NCBI GenBank assembly: GCA_011321775.1
Contig: DROT01000261.1
Location: forward strand, 1 to 57,541
Source of the DNA: Gammaproteobacteria bacterium
GTDB lineage: Bacteria > Pseudomonadota > Gammaproteobacteria > DSM-19610
Length of the DNA stretch: 57,541 bases
Reading direction: 5' to 3'
The position numbers were made by a program, and so were the translations under genes. Position 1 is the first letter of the stretch. Each line of letters begins with the position of its first letter. Positions 11,628 to 18,983 of the stretch are shown in pieces. The notes under the pieces are model-generated. The model saw only the letters and a program-made list of their open reading frames with translations, was not told the DNA's origin and did no database searches.

Positions 11628-13408
11628 AACCGGGTCGCCTCGGAAGAATGCTGGACACCCTGTTCCCGCCCTTTGTCGAGACGCGGCGCGAGAAACCGCG
11701 CGACATGATCTACGTGGCGCAGGAGCGGCCCGATCTCTATACCGCCCTGGCGGTGGGCGCCACCCATACCCTCAGTGCGCTGATGCTGGTCATCTACACG
11801 GTCATCGTCGGTCGCGGCATCGGTCTCTCGGGCACCGAACTGCGCGGTTTCATCGCCCTGGAGATCGTGGTAATGGGGCTGACCACCTTCCTCCAGAGCC
11901 GTACCACGCGCGTCAGCTCCGGGCACCTGATCGTGCACAGTCCCAGCCTGATGAGCATGGGCGCCTTCATCGCCGCGTCCACGCACTTCGGTATCGGCGC
12001 GGCCTCCGGCGGCCTGCTGCTGGCGGCGCTGGTGGTCATCGCGCTGTCACGACTGTTGCCGCGGCTGCAGACCTTCTTTCCGCCGGAGGTCGCCGGGGTG
12101 CTGCTGGTGCTGCTCGGCCTGACGCTGGTGGAGGGCGGCGTGCAGCGCTTCACCGGCCTGAACGAAGGGCACATCGATCCGGCCTCGGTGGCGACCGCGG
12201 TGGCGGCGCTGCTGGTGATCGTGGGCGTGTCCGTGTGGGGCAACCAGCGCATGCGCATCTTCGCCGTGGTGTTCGGTGTCGCCGCCGGCCTGGTGGTGGC
12301 GGTGTTCGCCGGCAAGTTCGGGGCCGCGCAGCTGGAGCGGGTGGCCGACCAGCCGCTGTTCGCCTTCCCGCTGTCGAGCTACAGGCCACCGACGCCGACG
12401 CTGGTGCTGGCGGCGGCGCTGCCGCTGCTGCTGATCCAGATCATCGCCTCGCTGGACAGCTTCGGCGCCGGGGTGGCCATCGACCGCCTCAACGACGAGA
12501 AGTGGCGGCGCGCCGACCTGCCGATGATCGGGCGGCTGGTGTCCTGTCACGGCATCGGCGTGATGATGAACGGACTGACGGGGACGCCGCCGGTCGGGGT
12601 CTCCTCGGGCAGCCTCGGCCTGGTCGCGGTCACCGGGGTGGCGGCGCGGCGCGTCGGCAGCGTCGCCGGCCTCATGCTGGTGGCGCTGGCCTTCTTCCCG
12701 CAGGTGTCGACCTTCATCATCCAGATCCCCCTGCCGGTGGTGGGGGCCATCATCGTCTATACCGCCGGCTACATGCTGGTGGTGGGGATGGAGCTGATCC
12801 TGTCGCGCATGCTCAACAGTCGGCGCATCTTCATGGTGGGGCTGAGTCTCACCATCGGCGCGGCACTGCTGCTGATGCCGGAACTGCGCGCCAGCGTGCC
12901 GCCGGACCTGGAACCGATCCTGGCCTCGCCGCTGACCATGGGCGGGCTCGCGGCCGTCGGTCTCAACCTGCTGTTCCGCATCGGCATCTCCGAGCGCGCC
13001 GAGATCGAGCTGGCGGGGCCGCACGCCGCGTATGACGCCACCGAGTTCCTGGAGGCGCAGGGCGCCAGCTGGGGCGCGCGGCGCGATGTCATCACCCGCG
13101 CCGGCGCCGCCGTCGGCGAGGCGCTCGAGGCGTTGCAGGGTGCCGGCCTGGTCGAGGGGCCGGTGAAACTGCGCGCCAGCTTCGACGAGTTCCGGCTGGT
13201 GCTGATCCTGGACTATGCCGGCCGGGCCTTCCAGCTGGAGCCGGTGAAGAAGATGGACCTGAGCGCGCTGCTCACCGAGGAGGGCGATGCCGGCTTCGAG
13301 GATGCCATGGCGCGTATGTCCAGCCACCTGATCCGCAACCTAGCGGACAAGGTGAGCAGCGCCGAGCGCGCCGGTCGCGCCGAGCTGAGGATGCAGTTCA
13401 GTCACTGA
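11624..13408 (+). CDS. Divergent NCS2 (xanthine/uracil permease) protein with RsbW-like C-terminal domain
   Basis: A 594-residue protein overlapping the kinase gene by four bases. Residues about 35-455 form some 12-14 membrane helices of NCS2 type: the region with LDSFGAGVAIDRLNDE, NGLTGTPPVGVSSGSLGLVA and TGVAARRVG corresponds to the TM8-TM10 core, although the usual Glu at the substrate site is Asp (SLDSFG). Substrate cannot be told. Residues about 460-594 are soluble and not part of ordinary NCS2 proteins. By eye they align with the RsbW-type ATPase end of the PP2C protein at 14059: a helix with ARRDVITRAG, a strand with DEFRLVLILDYAGRAF, and a last helix-strand with SSHLIRNLADKV followed by a strand. 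The N-box Asn and the glycine-rich G2 lid are lost, so ATP binding is doubtful. A regulatory docking domain is inferred, comparable in position to STAS domains of SulP transporters. Confidence 0.8.
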   Translation: MKPGRLGRMLDTLFPPFVETRREKPRDMIYVAQERPDLYTALAVGATHTLSALMLVIYTVIVGRGIGLSGTELRGFIALEIVVMGLTTFLQSRTTRVSSGHLIVHSPSLMSMGAFIAASTHFGIGAASGGLLLAALVVIALSRLLPRLQTFFPPEVAGVLLVLLGLTLVEGGVQRFTGLNEGHIDPASVATAVAALLVIVGVSVWGNQRMRIFAVVFGVAAGLVVAVFAGKFGAAQLERVADQPLFAFPLSSYRPPTPTLVLAAALPLLLIQIIASLDSFGAGVAIDRLNDEKWRRADLPMIGRLVSCHGIGVMMNGLTGTPPVGVSSGSLGLVAVTGVAARRVGSVAGLMLVALAFFPQVSTFIIQIPLPVVGAIIVYTAGYMLVVGMELILSRMLNSRRIFMVGLSLTIGAALLLMPELRASVPPDLEPILASPLTMGGLAAVGLNLLFRIGISERAEIELAGPHAAYDATEFLEAQGASWGARRDVITRAGAAVGEALEALQGAGLVEGPVKLRASFDEFRLVLILDYAGRAFQLEPVKKMDLSALLTEEGDAGFEDAMARMSSHLIRNLADKVSSAERAGRAELRMQFSH

Positions 13409-13726
13409 GGCGTGTTGCCCCTGAAGACCGGGTCGTTGATACGGAAAGCCATTCTGGTCTTTGTCCGTGGCTCCCTGGCCGGTTCCCGATACTGGCGCGC
13501 TGGACTTTGTTGCAGGTGGCCCGGATGATGGCCGGTGCCGCGCTGCGGTATATTATTTAGAATTACATAATTAGCATACACTTGTAGGAGCGGCCTTGGC
13601 CGCGAACGCGGCCAGATTCAAGCGGGTTCGCGGCCAAGGCCGCTCCTACGCGACGTCAATCATTAATGTAAGTCTCAATAACCCGGCAACCTAATAATAT
13701 CGCACGACCATACAGCGGGAGAATCA
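13409..13726. other. 318-base intergenic region with hairpin and A+T-rich patches
   Basis: No gene is seen here. The interval holds an A+T-rich patch at about 13549-13580, a 66-base hairpin repeat (13584-13649) and a second A+T-rich patch at about 13657-13710 just before the STAS gene. Either patch could hold the promoter of the STAS-PP2C pair, but no -35/-10 pair with good spacing stands out. A ribosome site GGGAGA precedes the ATG at 13727. Confidence 0.5.
13584..13649. repeat. REP-like hairpin, 24-base perfect arms
   Basis: The left arm at 13584-13607 starts GTAGGAGCGGCC and the right arm at 13626-13649 is its exact reverse complement, with an 18-base loop. The GTAGGAGCGGCCTTGGCCGC wording is that of a dispersed palindromic repeat common in Pseudomonas and related gammaproteobacteria. 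It lacks a T-tract, so it is more likely a dispersed element than a plain terminator, though it may still act on transcript ends between the permease and STAS genes. Confidence 0.85.
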
Positions 13727-14062
13727 ATGAGTATCTTGTCCAGTAAGATCGAGGGCGTCTTCGTGATCATGCCGAACGGACGCCTGGACACCAACAACTA
13801 CATGGAAGCCGAGAAGCTGGTGGCCGAGAGCATAGAGGCCGGGGAACGGAAGATCATCTTCGACTTCTCCAAGACCGACTACATCTCCAGTTCCGGACTG
13901 CGCGTCATCCTGCAGGCCGCCAAGCTGCTGCACAAGGACGGCGCCATCGCCCTGTGCAATGCCAACGAGCAGATCCACGAGGTGCTGGAGATCAGCGGCT
14001 TCCTCGACATGATCCGGCATTTCGGCAACCTGAAGGAGGCCATGGCCGCGGTCAGCGAATGA
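13727..14062 (+). CDS. STAS-domain anti-sigma factor antagonist (SpoIIAA/RsbV-like)
   Basis: A 111-residue stand-alone STAS domain covering the full family length. The phosphorylation motif is present as YISSSGLRVIL: S56, directly before the Gly, matches the Ser phosphorylated by RsbW/SpoIIAB-type kinases. The segment FDFSKTDYISSSG is the canonical strand-helix junction. In partner switching the unphosphorylated form binds an RsbW-type kinase and frees its target; a PP2C phosphatase resets it. The gene overlaps the PP2C gene by four bases (ATGA). No sigma factor gene is nearby; the closest RsbW-like domains are in the PP2C protein itself and in the permease tail upstream. Confidence 0.93.
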   Translation: MSILSSKIEGVFVIMPNGRLDTNNYMEAEKLVAESIEAGERKIIFDFSKTDYISSSGLRVILQAAKLLHKDGAIALCNANEQIHEVLEISGFLDMIRHFGNLKEAMAAVSE

Positions 14063-15660
14063 TGTCCAGGCAGCAGAAGATCCTGGTCGTTGACGACGAG
14101 CCCATCAACATCGATGTGCTTACCGGTCTGCTCAAGGCCGACTATCGCATGATGGTGGCCAAGAACGGCGAACGCGCGCTCAAGGTGGCGCGCAGCGGCC
14201 ACCCCGACCTCATCCTACTGGACGTCATGATGCCGGAGATGGACGGCTACGAGGTCTGCCGGCGGCTCAAGGCGGACCCGGAGACGCGCGACATCCCGGT
14301 GATCTTCATCACCGCCATGGGGGAGGTGGAGGACGAGACCCGCGGGCTGGAGGTCGGCGCCGTCGACTACATCCGCAAACCGGTGTCGCCGCCGATTCTC
14401 AGGGCCAGGGTGAAGACCCAGCTGGCGCTGGTGCGCCAGCGCGAGCAGCTCCGGGATGCCGCGACCATCATCGAGAAACAGCGCGACCGCATGGAGCAGG
14501 AACTCAACATCGGTCGCGACATCCAGATGAGCATGATGCCGCGGAACTTTCCGTCGGATCCTGGCAGCGAGGGCTTCGCCCTCTATGCGCGCCTGGAAGC
14601 GGCGCGCGAGCTGGGCGGGGATTTCTACGATTTCTTCCGCCTCGATGACGGGCACCTGTGCCTGTGCATCGGTGACGTCTCCGGCAAGGGCGTACCGGCG
14701 GCCCTGTTCATGGCGGTGACGCGCACCCTGATCCGTTCGCGCGCCGCCGCCAGCCGTTCGACCGCGGAGATCCTGAGCCAGGTCAACGCCACCCTCAGCG
14801 ACAACAACGACAGCTGCATGTTCGTGACGCTGTTTCTCGCCATCTGCGAGCCCGGCAGCGGCGAACTGGTATACACCAACGCCGGCCACAACCCGCCGCT
14901 GCTGTGCGGCGCCGGGGGGCTGCGCCGCCTGACGCAGCGGCACGGACCGGTGGCCGGCGCCATGCCGGGCTTCGCCTATCGCGAGGACCGGCTTCGCCTG
15001 CAGGCGGGCGATACCCTGCTGCTGTATACCGACGGCGTCTCCGAGGCGATGAACCCCGCTGCCGAACTGTTCGGCGAGGAGCGTCTCGCCGGCCTGGTGG
15101 AGGCGCACTGCGACCAGGGGGTCGAGGCGCTGAGCGACGGCATCGTCGAAGCGGTCCACCGCTTCGAGGCCGGCGCCGAGCAGGCCGACGACATTACCGT
15201 GCTTGCCTTCCGCTACCGGCCGGTGACGGACGCCGGCAGCGAGACCGTCTGCCTGCGCCGGCGCTGGGAGGGGCTGAAGTCGACCGCGGAGCTCAGCGAC
15301 TGGTTCGAGGACTTCGCCCGCAGCCACGGTCTGGACGAGGGCGTGCGACGCAAGGTGCTGATGGCGCTGGACGACCTGGTGGCCAACATCCTGTCCTATT
15401 CGCACCCGGAGGGCGGCGGTTGCGAGGTCGAACTGGCGCTGTCGCTGGCCGACGGCCGGCTGGAACTCAGGCTCAGCGACGATGGCATTCCCTTCGACCC
15501 CTTCGCCCGCGAAGAAGCGGACACCTCGGCGTCGCTCGAGGAGCGTGCCATCGGCGGTCTCGGCATCCACTTGGTGCGGCGGCTCATGGACGAAGTGAGC
15601 TACCGGCGCGAGGACGGCAGGAACGTCGTCACCCTCTCGATCGCCACGGGGGACGGCTGA
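14059..15660 (+). CDS. REC-PP2C(SpoIIE)-HATPase protein, RsbU/RsbW fusion response regulator
   Basis: A 533-residue three-part protein. Residues about 6-122 are a receiver with D12-D13, phosphoacceptor D55 (LLDVMMPEMDG) and Lys in RKPVSPP. A coiled linker follows. About 185-385 is a PP2C/SpoIIE phosphatase with the metal motifs GGDFYDFF, GDVSGKGVPAALFM, YTDGVSEAM and ADDITVLAF. About 395-530 is an RsbW-type HATPase with MALDDLVANILSYSH (N-box), SDDGIPFDP (G1) and GGLGIHLVRRLMDEV (G2). Both switch activities, dephosphorylating and phosphorylating the neighbouring STAS protein, may thus be in one chain under receiver control. The start ATG overlaps the STAS stop; a second ATG follows directly. 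Confidence 0.94.
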   Translation: MMSRQQKILVVDDEPINIDVLTGLLKADYRMMVAKNGERALKVARSGHPDLILLDVMMPEMDGYEVCRRLKADPETRDIPVIFITAMGEVEDETRGLEVGAVDYIRKPVSPPILRARVKTQLALVRQREQLRDAATIIEKQRDRMEQELNIGRDIQMSMMPRNFPSDPGSEGFALYARLEAARELGGDFYDFFRLDDGHLCLCIGDVSGKGVPAALFMAVTRTLIRSRAAASRSTAEILSQVNATLSDNNDSCMFVTLFLAICEPGSGELVYTNAGHNPPLLCGAGGLRRLTQRHGPVAGAMPGFAYREDRLRLQAGDTLLLYTDGVSEAMNPAAELFGEERLAGLVEAHCDQGVEALSDGIVEAVHRFEAGAEQADDITVLAFRYRPVTDAGSETVCLRRRWEGLKSTAELSDWFEDFARSHGLDEGVRRKVLMALDDLVANILSYSHPEGGGCEVELALSLADGRLELRLSDDGIPFDPFAREEADTSASLEERAIGGLGIHLVRRLMDEVSYRREDGRNVVTLSIATGDG

Positions 15661-15669
15661 TGCCGCGTT

Positions 15670-17850
15670 TCAGAAGCGCTCCGCGCTCCACTGCTTCCAG
15701 TCGATGGCGTGCATGCGCCGCTGCAGTTCAGCCATCGCCTCGAGCAGGCTGTCGATGCTTCCGATCAGGGCATACAGGCTCTGCGCCTCGCCCTCGTCGA
15801 TTCCATGCCGTTCCAGTTCGTCGAGGCGATCTTCCAGTTCGCGTGCCAGCCCCGGCTGATGTCGCCAGGATTCGATCAGCCGGTCGGCGGACTGCAGCCG
15901 CGCCCAGCGCCGGAATACCGCGCGCATGCGCCGGCGCCATTCCCCCTGCAGTGGCTGGATGAGCTGCAGCAGCCCGGGTGATCGTCTGGCGGTGCGCTCC
16001 CAGTTGGTCTCCAGCAGCTGCAGCCGGTTGCGCAGGGAGTACAGGCCGTGCAGCAGCGCCGTCACCCGGCGCTCGTCGTTGTGCGGAAACTGGCGGTAGT
16101 CGAGGTTGGTGCTCACCATCTGCAACTGGGCCGTCAGCGGCTGGATGCGGCTCTCGAACAGTCGCCGGCGCACGCGGCGGCTGGTGGCATGGCGTTGTGG
16201 CGAGCCCATGCTGTAGCTGTCGATGATGCGGGCACAGCCCTGGAAGAAACGCCGCAAGGTTCGCAGCAGGACCTTCTCCGGGTGCATCGGGCTCAGCAGC
16301 CGCTGTACCAGGACCACGATACCGACGCCCAGCAACATCATCAGGCCGGCGTTCACCAGCAGCATGAACGAGTAGCTCTGCTCGTTGCCGATATTGGCCA
16401 GCATCACGAACATCATCAGGGGACCGAGCTTCAGCGCCGGCGAACGTCCTCCGAGGTAGCCGAACACGAAGGTATACAGGAAGATCAGCGCCAGTAACGC
16501 CTGACCCGACTCCAGCTGCGGCATCAGCAGCAGGTACACCGGTGCCACCACCAGCAGCATGCTGAGCAACAGCAGCAGCAACAGGGCCAGCAGCTTGACC
16601 GGTGCCATGACCACGACCAGGCCGAAGGCGGCAGCCATCATTGGAATGGCCGGTCCCCCCGGAGGCTGTACATGGATCCAGAAGGCGAAGGCGGCGATCC
16701 AGCACAGGGCCGGAAAGGTTGCGCGCAGCAGCCGTTCCGGGTTCCAGCGCAGCGGCTGCAGGTCCAGGCCCGCCAGCGGTAGCGTGCGGACCTGCTCGGC
16801 CGGCTCCAGGCCGGCGAGGATCCGCAGGACCCGCAGCAGCTGCAGGCTGCTGTGATCGAGTGCCTTCAGCTGCTCGAGGAAGTTGAGCAGCGCGGCGCGG
16901 CGGCTGTGCGACAGGGTGGCGGCGGCGGTCTCTTCGATGTGCAGATCCAGCGGCGCCAGCCAAGGCCCGCTGTCCGCTGCCGCCGTCGTCTCTCCGGCCG
17001 GTGCCTGCCACAGGGCCTCGCCGGCTTCGAGACGCGCGTCCAGCCGTTGCAGTGCCTCACCGAGACCGGGCAGCAGGGCACGGAGATCCAGCTCGCGGCA
17101 GTCGTCGATACTCTCGTGCCACAGTTCCTGGGCGTTGCCGAAGACTCTGAGGCTGGTGCGCAGCCGTTCCCATACCGGTTTCTGCGCCGCGATCGCGGGC
17201 GTATCCGCGTAGGCGGCATCCAGGGTTGCCAGCAACTGCTGGAAGGTGCCCACCGCGGCCGTTCTCAGTTTCGCCGTGTCCGCGGTCGCCTCGCCCTGGA
17301 GCAGTTGTCGACGGTAGCGGCCGAACAGGGCGCGCAACTGTTGCCACAGCGTCCGTCCCTGTTGATGGAGCGCATTGCGGGACGTGCGCGGCCACAGCAG
17401 CGCACTCACCAGCGTGAATACCACCACACCGGCGGCAGTCTCGAGGAAGCGCGTGGTGGCGAAGTGGAAGGCGGTATCCACCCGGAGATAACTGGAGGAC
17501 CACACGGCAATGGCGATGAAGCCGGCGTTGAACCACACGTCGGCCTGGCGGCTGGTCTGCATGAGGTAGGCCACGACGACCAGGTAGAGGCTGACGCCCA
17601 GCAGCATGCCCACCGGCGACTGCGCGAACCAGGACAGCAGCACGAAGCCGGCAAGGGCACCGAGGCCGGTGCCGGCGACGCGCATCACGCCCTTGTTGAG
17701 GCTGGCACCGGTGGTGCCGAGGCTGACGACGATGATGGCCAGGGCGCCGTATTGCGGCTGGTCCCAGTTCATCCGCAGGGCCAGCCAGTAGAACAGGGTC
17801 ATGGCCAGCGCCAGCTTGAAGGACTCCCGGAGTTGCAGCAGGGCGGACAC
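15670..17850 (-). CDS. FUSC/AaeB-type efflux permease
   Basis: A 726-residue inner-membrane protein of the FUSC (fusaric acid resistance/AaeB) family, last gene of a four-gene efflux operon. It has two membrane clusters, residues about 10-150 (including NWDQPQYGALAIIVVSLGTT) and about 395-535 (including WIHVQPPGGPAIPMMAAAFG), each followed by a soluble region, which is the family layout. The start is the GTG at 17850, one base after the HlyD stop; a longer open frame upstream overlaps that gene and looks non-coding. Families of this type export aromatic carboxylic acids; the substrate here is not readable. Its stop faces the PP2C gene 9 bases away. Confidence 0.88.
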   Translation of the reverse strand: MSALLQLRESFKLALAMTLFYWLALRMNWDQPQYGALAIIVVSLGTTGASLNKGVMRVAGTGLGALAGFVLLSWFAQSPVGMLLGVSLYLVVVAYLMQTSRQADVWFNAGFIAIAVWSSSYLRVDTAFHFATTRFLETAAGVVVFTLVSALLWPRTSRNALHQQGRTLWQQLRALFGRYRRQLLQGEATADTAKLRTAAVGTFQQLLATLDAAYADTPAIAAQKPVWERLRTSLRVFGNAQELWHESIDDCRELDLRALLPGLGEALQRLDARLEAGEALWQAPAGETTAAADSGPWLAPLDLHIEETAAATLSHSRRAALLNFLEQLKALDHSSLQLLRVLRILAGLEPAEQVRTLPLAGLDLQPLRWNPERLLRATFPALCWIAAFAFWIHVQPPGGPAIPMMAAAFGLVVVMAPVKLLALLLLLLLSMLLVVAPVYLLLMPQLESGQALLALIFLYTFVFGYLGGRSPALKLGPLMMFVMLANIGNEQSYSFMLLVNAGLMMLLGVGIVVLVQRLLSPMHPEKVLLRTLRRFFQGCARIIDSYSMGSPQRHATSRRVRRRLFESRIQPLTAQLQMVSTNLDYRQFPHNDERRVTALLHGLYSLRNRLQLLETNWERTARRSPGLLQLIQPLQGEWRRRMRAVFRRWARLQSADRLIESWRHQPGLARELEDRLDELERHGIDEGEAQSLYALIGSIDSLLEAMAELQRRMHAIDWKQWSAERF

Positions 17851-17851
17851 C

Positions 17852-18733
17852 TCAGTCGCCGTGGACGAACACCGAGGCGGTGGTGCCGACGCGCAACGCC
17901 ACGCCTTCGGGGACGTCGGTGATACGGATGCGTACCGGAATGCGCTGCGCCAGGCGGATCCAGTCGAAGCTGGGATTGACCGTCGGCAGCAGATCCGGGG
18001 CCGGGGTGCCATCCTGCTGCGCGATGCCCCAGCCGATGCTGTCGACCACGCCGTCCAGTGGCTGGTCGGGATAACTCATGAGGGTGACGGTGGCGGCATC
18101 ACCGTGGTGGATATGGCGCACCTGGGTCTCCTTGAAGAAGCCGTACACCCAGAAACTGTTGCGGTCGACGAGTGCCAGCGCCGGCTGGTTGGCGACCATC
18201 TGGCTGCCGTAACGCAGCAGCAGGTTGGTGACATAGCCGTCCACCGGCGCGCGTACCTCGGTGAACTGCAGGTCCAGCCGCGCCGCGTCCAGATCGGCCC
18301 TGGCGACTTCGACGTTGGCGCGGGCGACCAGCAGGCTGTTCTCCTTGCGCACCAGCGCCTGTTCGGAGATCGCGCCCGGATCCTTGCGGTGCAGGTCCCG
18401 GGCGCGTTGCGCCTGGTCCTCGCGTACCTTCTCGGTGGCGAGTGCCTGGTCGAGCCGCGCTTCCGCCTGGGCGACGGCCAGCTGGTAGGTACGCGGATCG
18501 ATGCGGAACAGCAGCTCGCCCTTGTGTACCGGCTGGTTGTCGTGCACCGCCAGTTCGACGATCGGACCGCTGACCCGCGGGGTGATCTTGATGACCTGGG
18601 CGCGTACCTGTCCGTCGCGGGTCCAGGGGTGGAACAGGTAGTCACGGAACAGGTCGGCCAGCACCAGCCCGGCGGCGGCCAGGGCGGCCAGCGTGATCAG
18701 GGATCGGAAGAGGGCGGTGGTGGCTTTGCCCAT
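17852..18733 (-). CDS. HlyD/AaeA-type periplasmic adaptor
   Basis: A 293-residue membrane-fusion protein: one N-terminal anchor helix (about 8-27), then the barrel-sandwich half beginning VIKITPRVSGPIVELAVHDN, an alpha-hairpin (about 80-155), the second lipoyl half with LQFTEVRAPVDGYVTNLLLR, and a beta-barrel with FWVYGFFKET. This closely follows AaeA/EmrA-type adaptors, which bridge the inner-membrane FUSC permease to an outer-membrane channel. It lies between DUF1656 and FUSC genes with 1-4 base gaps, so the operon is tight. Confidence 0.92.
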   Translation of the reverse strand: MGKATTALFRSLITLAALAAAGLVLADLFRDYLFHPWTRDGQVRAQVIKITPRVSGPIVELAVHDNQPVHKGELLFRIDPRTYQLAVAQAEARLDQALATEKVREDQAQRARDLHRKDPGAISEQALVRKENSLLVARANVEVARADLDAARLDLQFTEVRAPVDGYVTNLLLRYGSQMVANQPALALVDRNSFWVYGFFKETQVRHIHHGDAATVTLMSYPDQPLDGVVDSIGWGIAQQDGTPAPDLLPTVNPSFDWIRLAQRIPVRIRITDVPEGVALRVGTTASVFVHGD

Positions 18734-18737
18734 GGGT

Positions 18738-18956
18738 TCAGACCGGAATCAGCAACAGCGTGACGAGGCGTGTGCACAGTACCGTCAGGGCGACGAAGAA
18801 CAGCGGCGGATGCCAGATGAAGCGGGTCAGACCAAAGCGGTTCAGCAGGCGGGCGATGATGGCAGCCAGCAGCGTCCCCAGCGCGATGGCGAACAGGATC
18901 GGCGGAAAATAGATGCCACCGATGGCGATTTCCGATGGAATGTCGGCAGGGCTCAT
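18738..18956 (-). CDS. DUF1656 small membrane protein (AaeX-like)
   Basis: A 72-residue protein with two hydrophobic helices (about 17-37 and 48-70). The sequence PSEIAIGGIYFPPILFAIAL and the later FIWHPPLFFVAL match the DUF1656/AaeX family, which nearly always sits directly upstream of an HlyD plus FUSC pair. Its exact job is unknown; co-occurrence suggests an accessory part of the inner-membrane pump. Confidence 0.88.
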   Translation of the reverse strand: MSPADIPSEIAIGGIYFPPILFAIALGTLLAAIIARLLNRFGLTRFIWHPPLFFVALTVLCTRLVTLLLIPV

Positions 18957-18983
18957 GCGCTTCTCCTGTGCCTCTGTCCCGCG

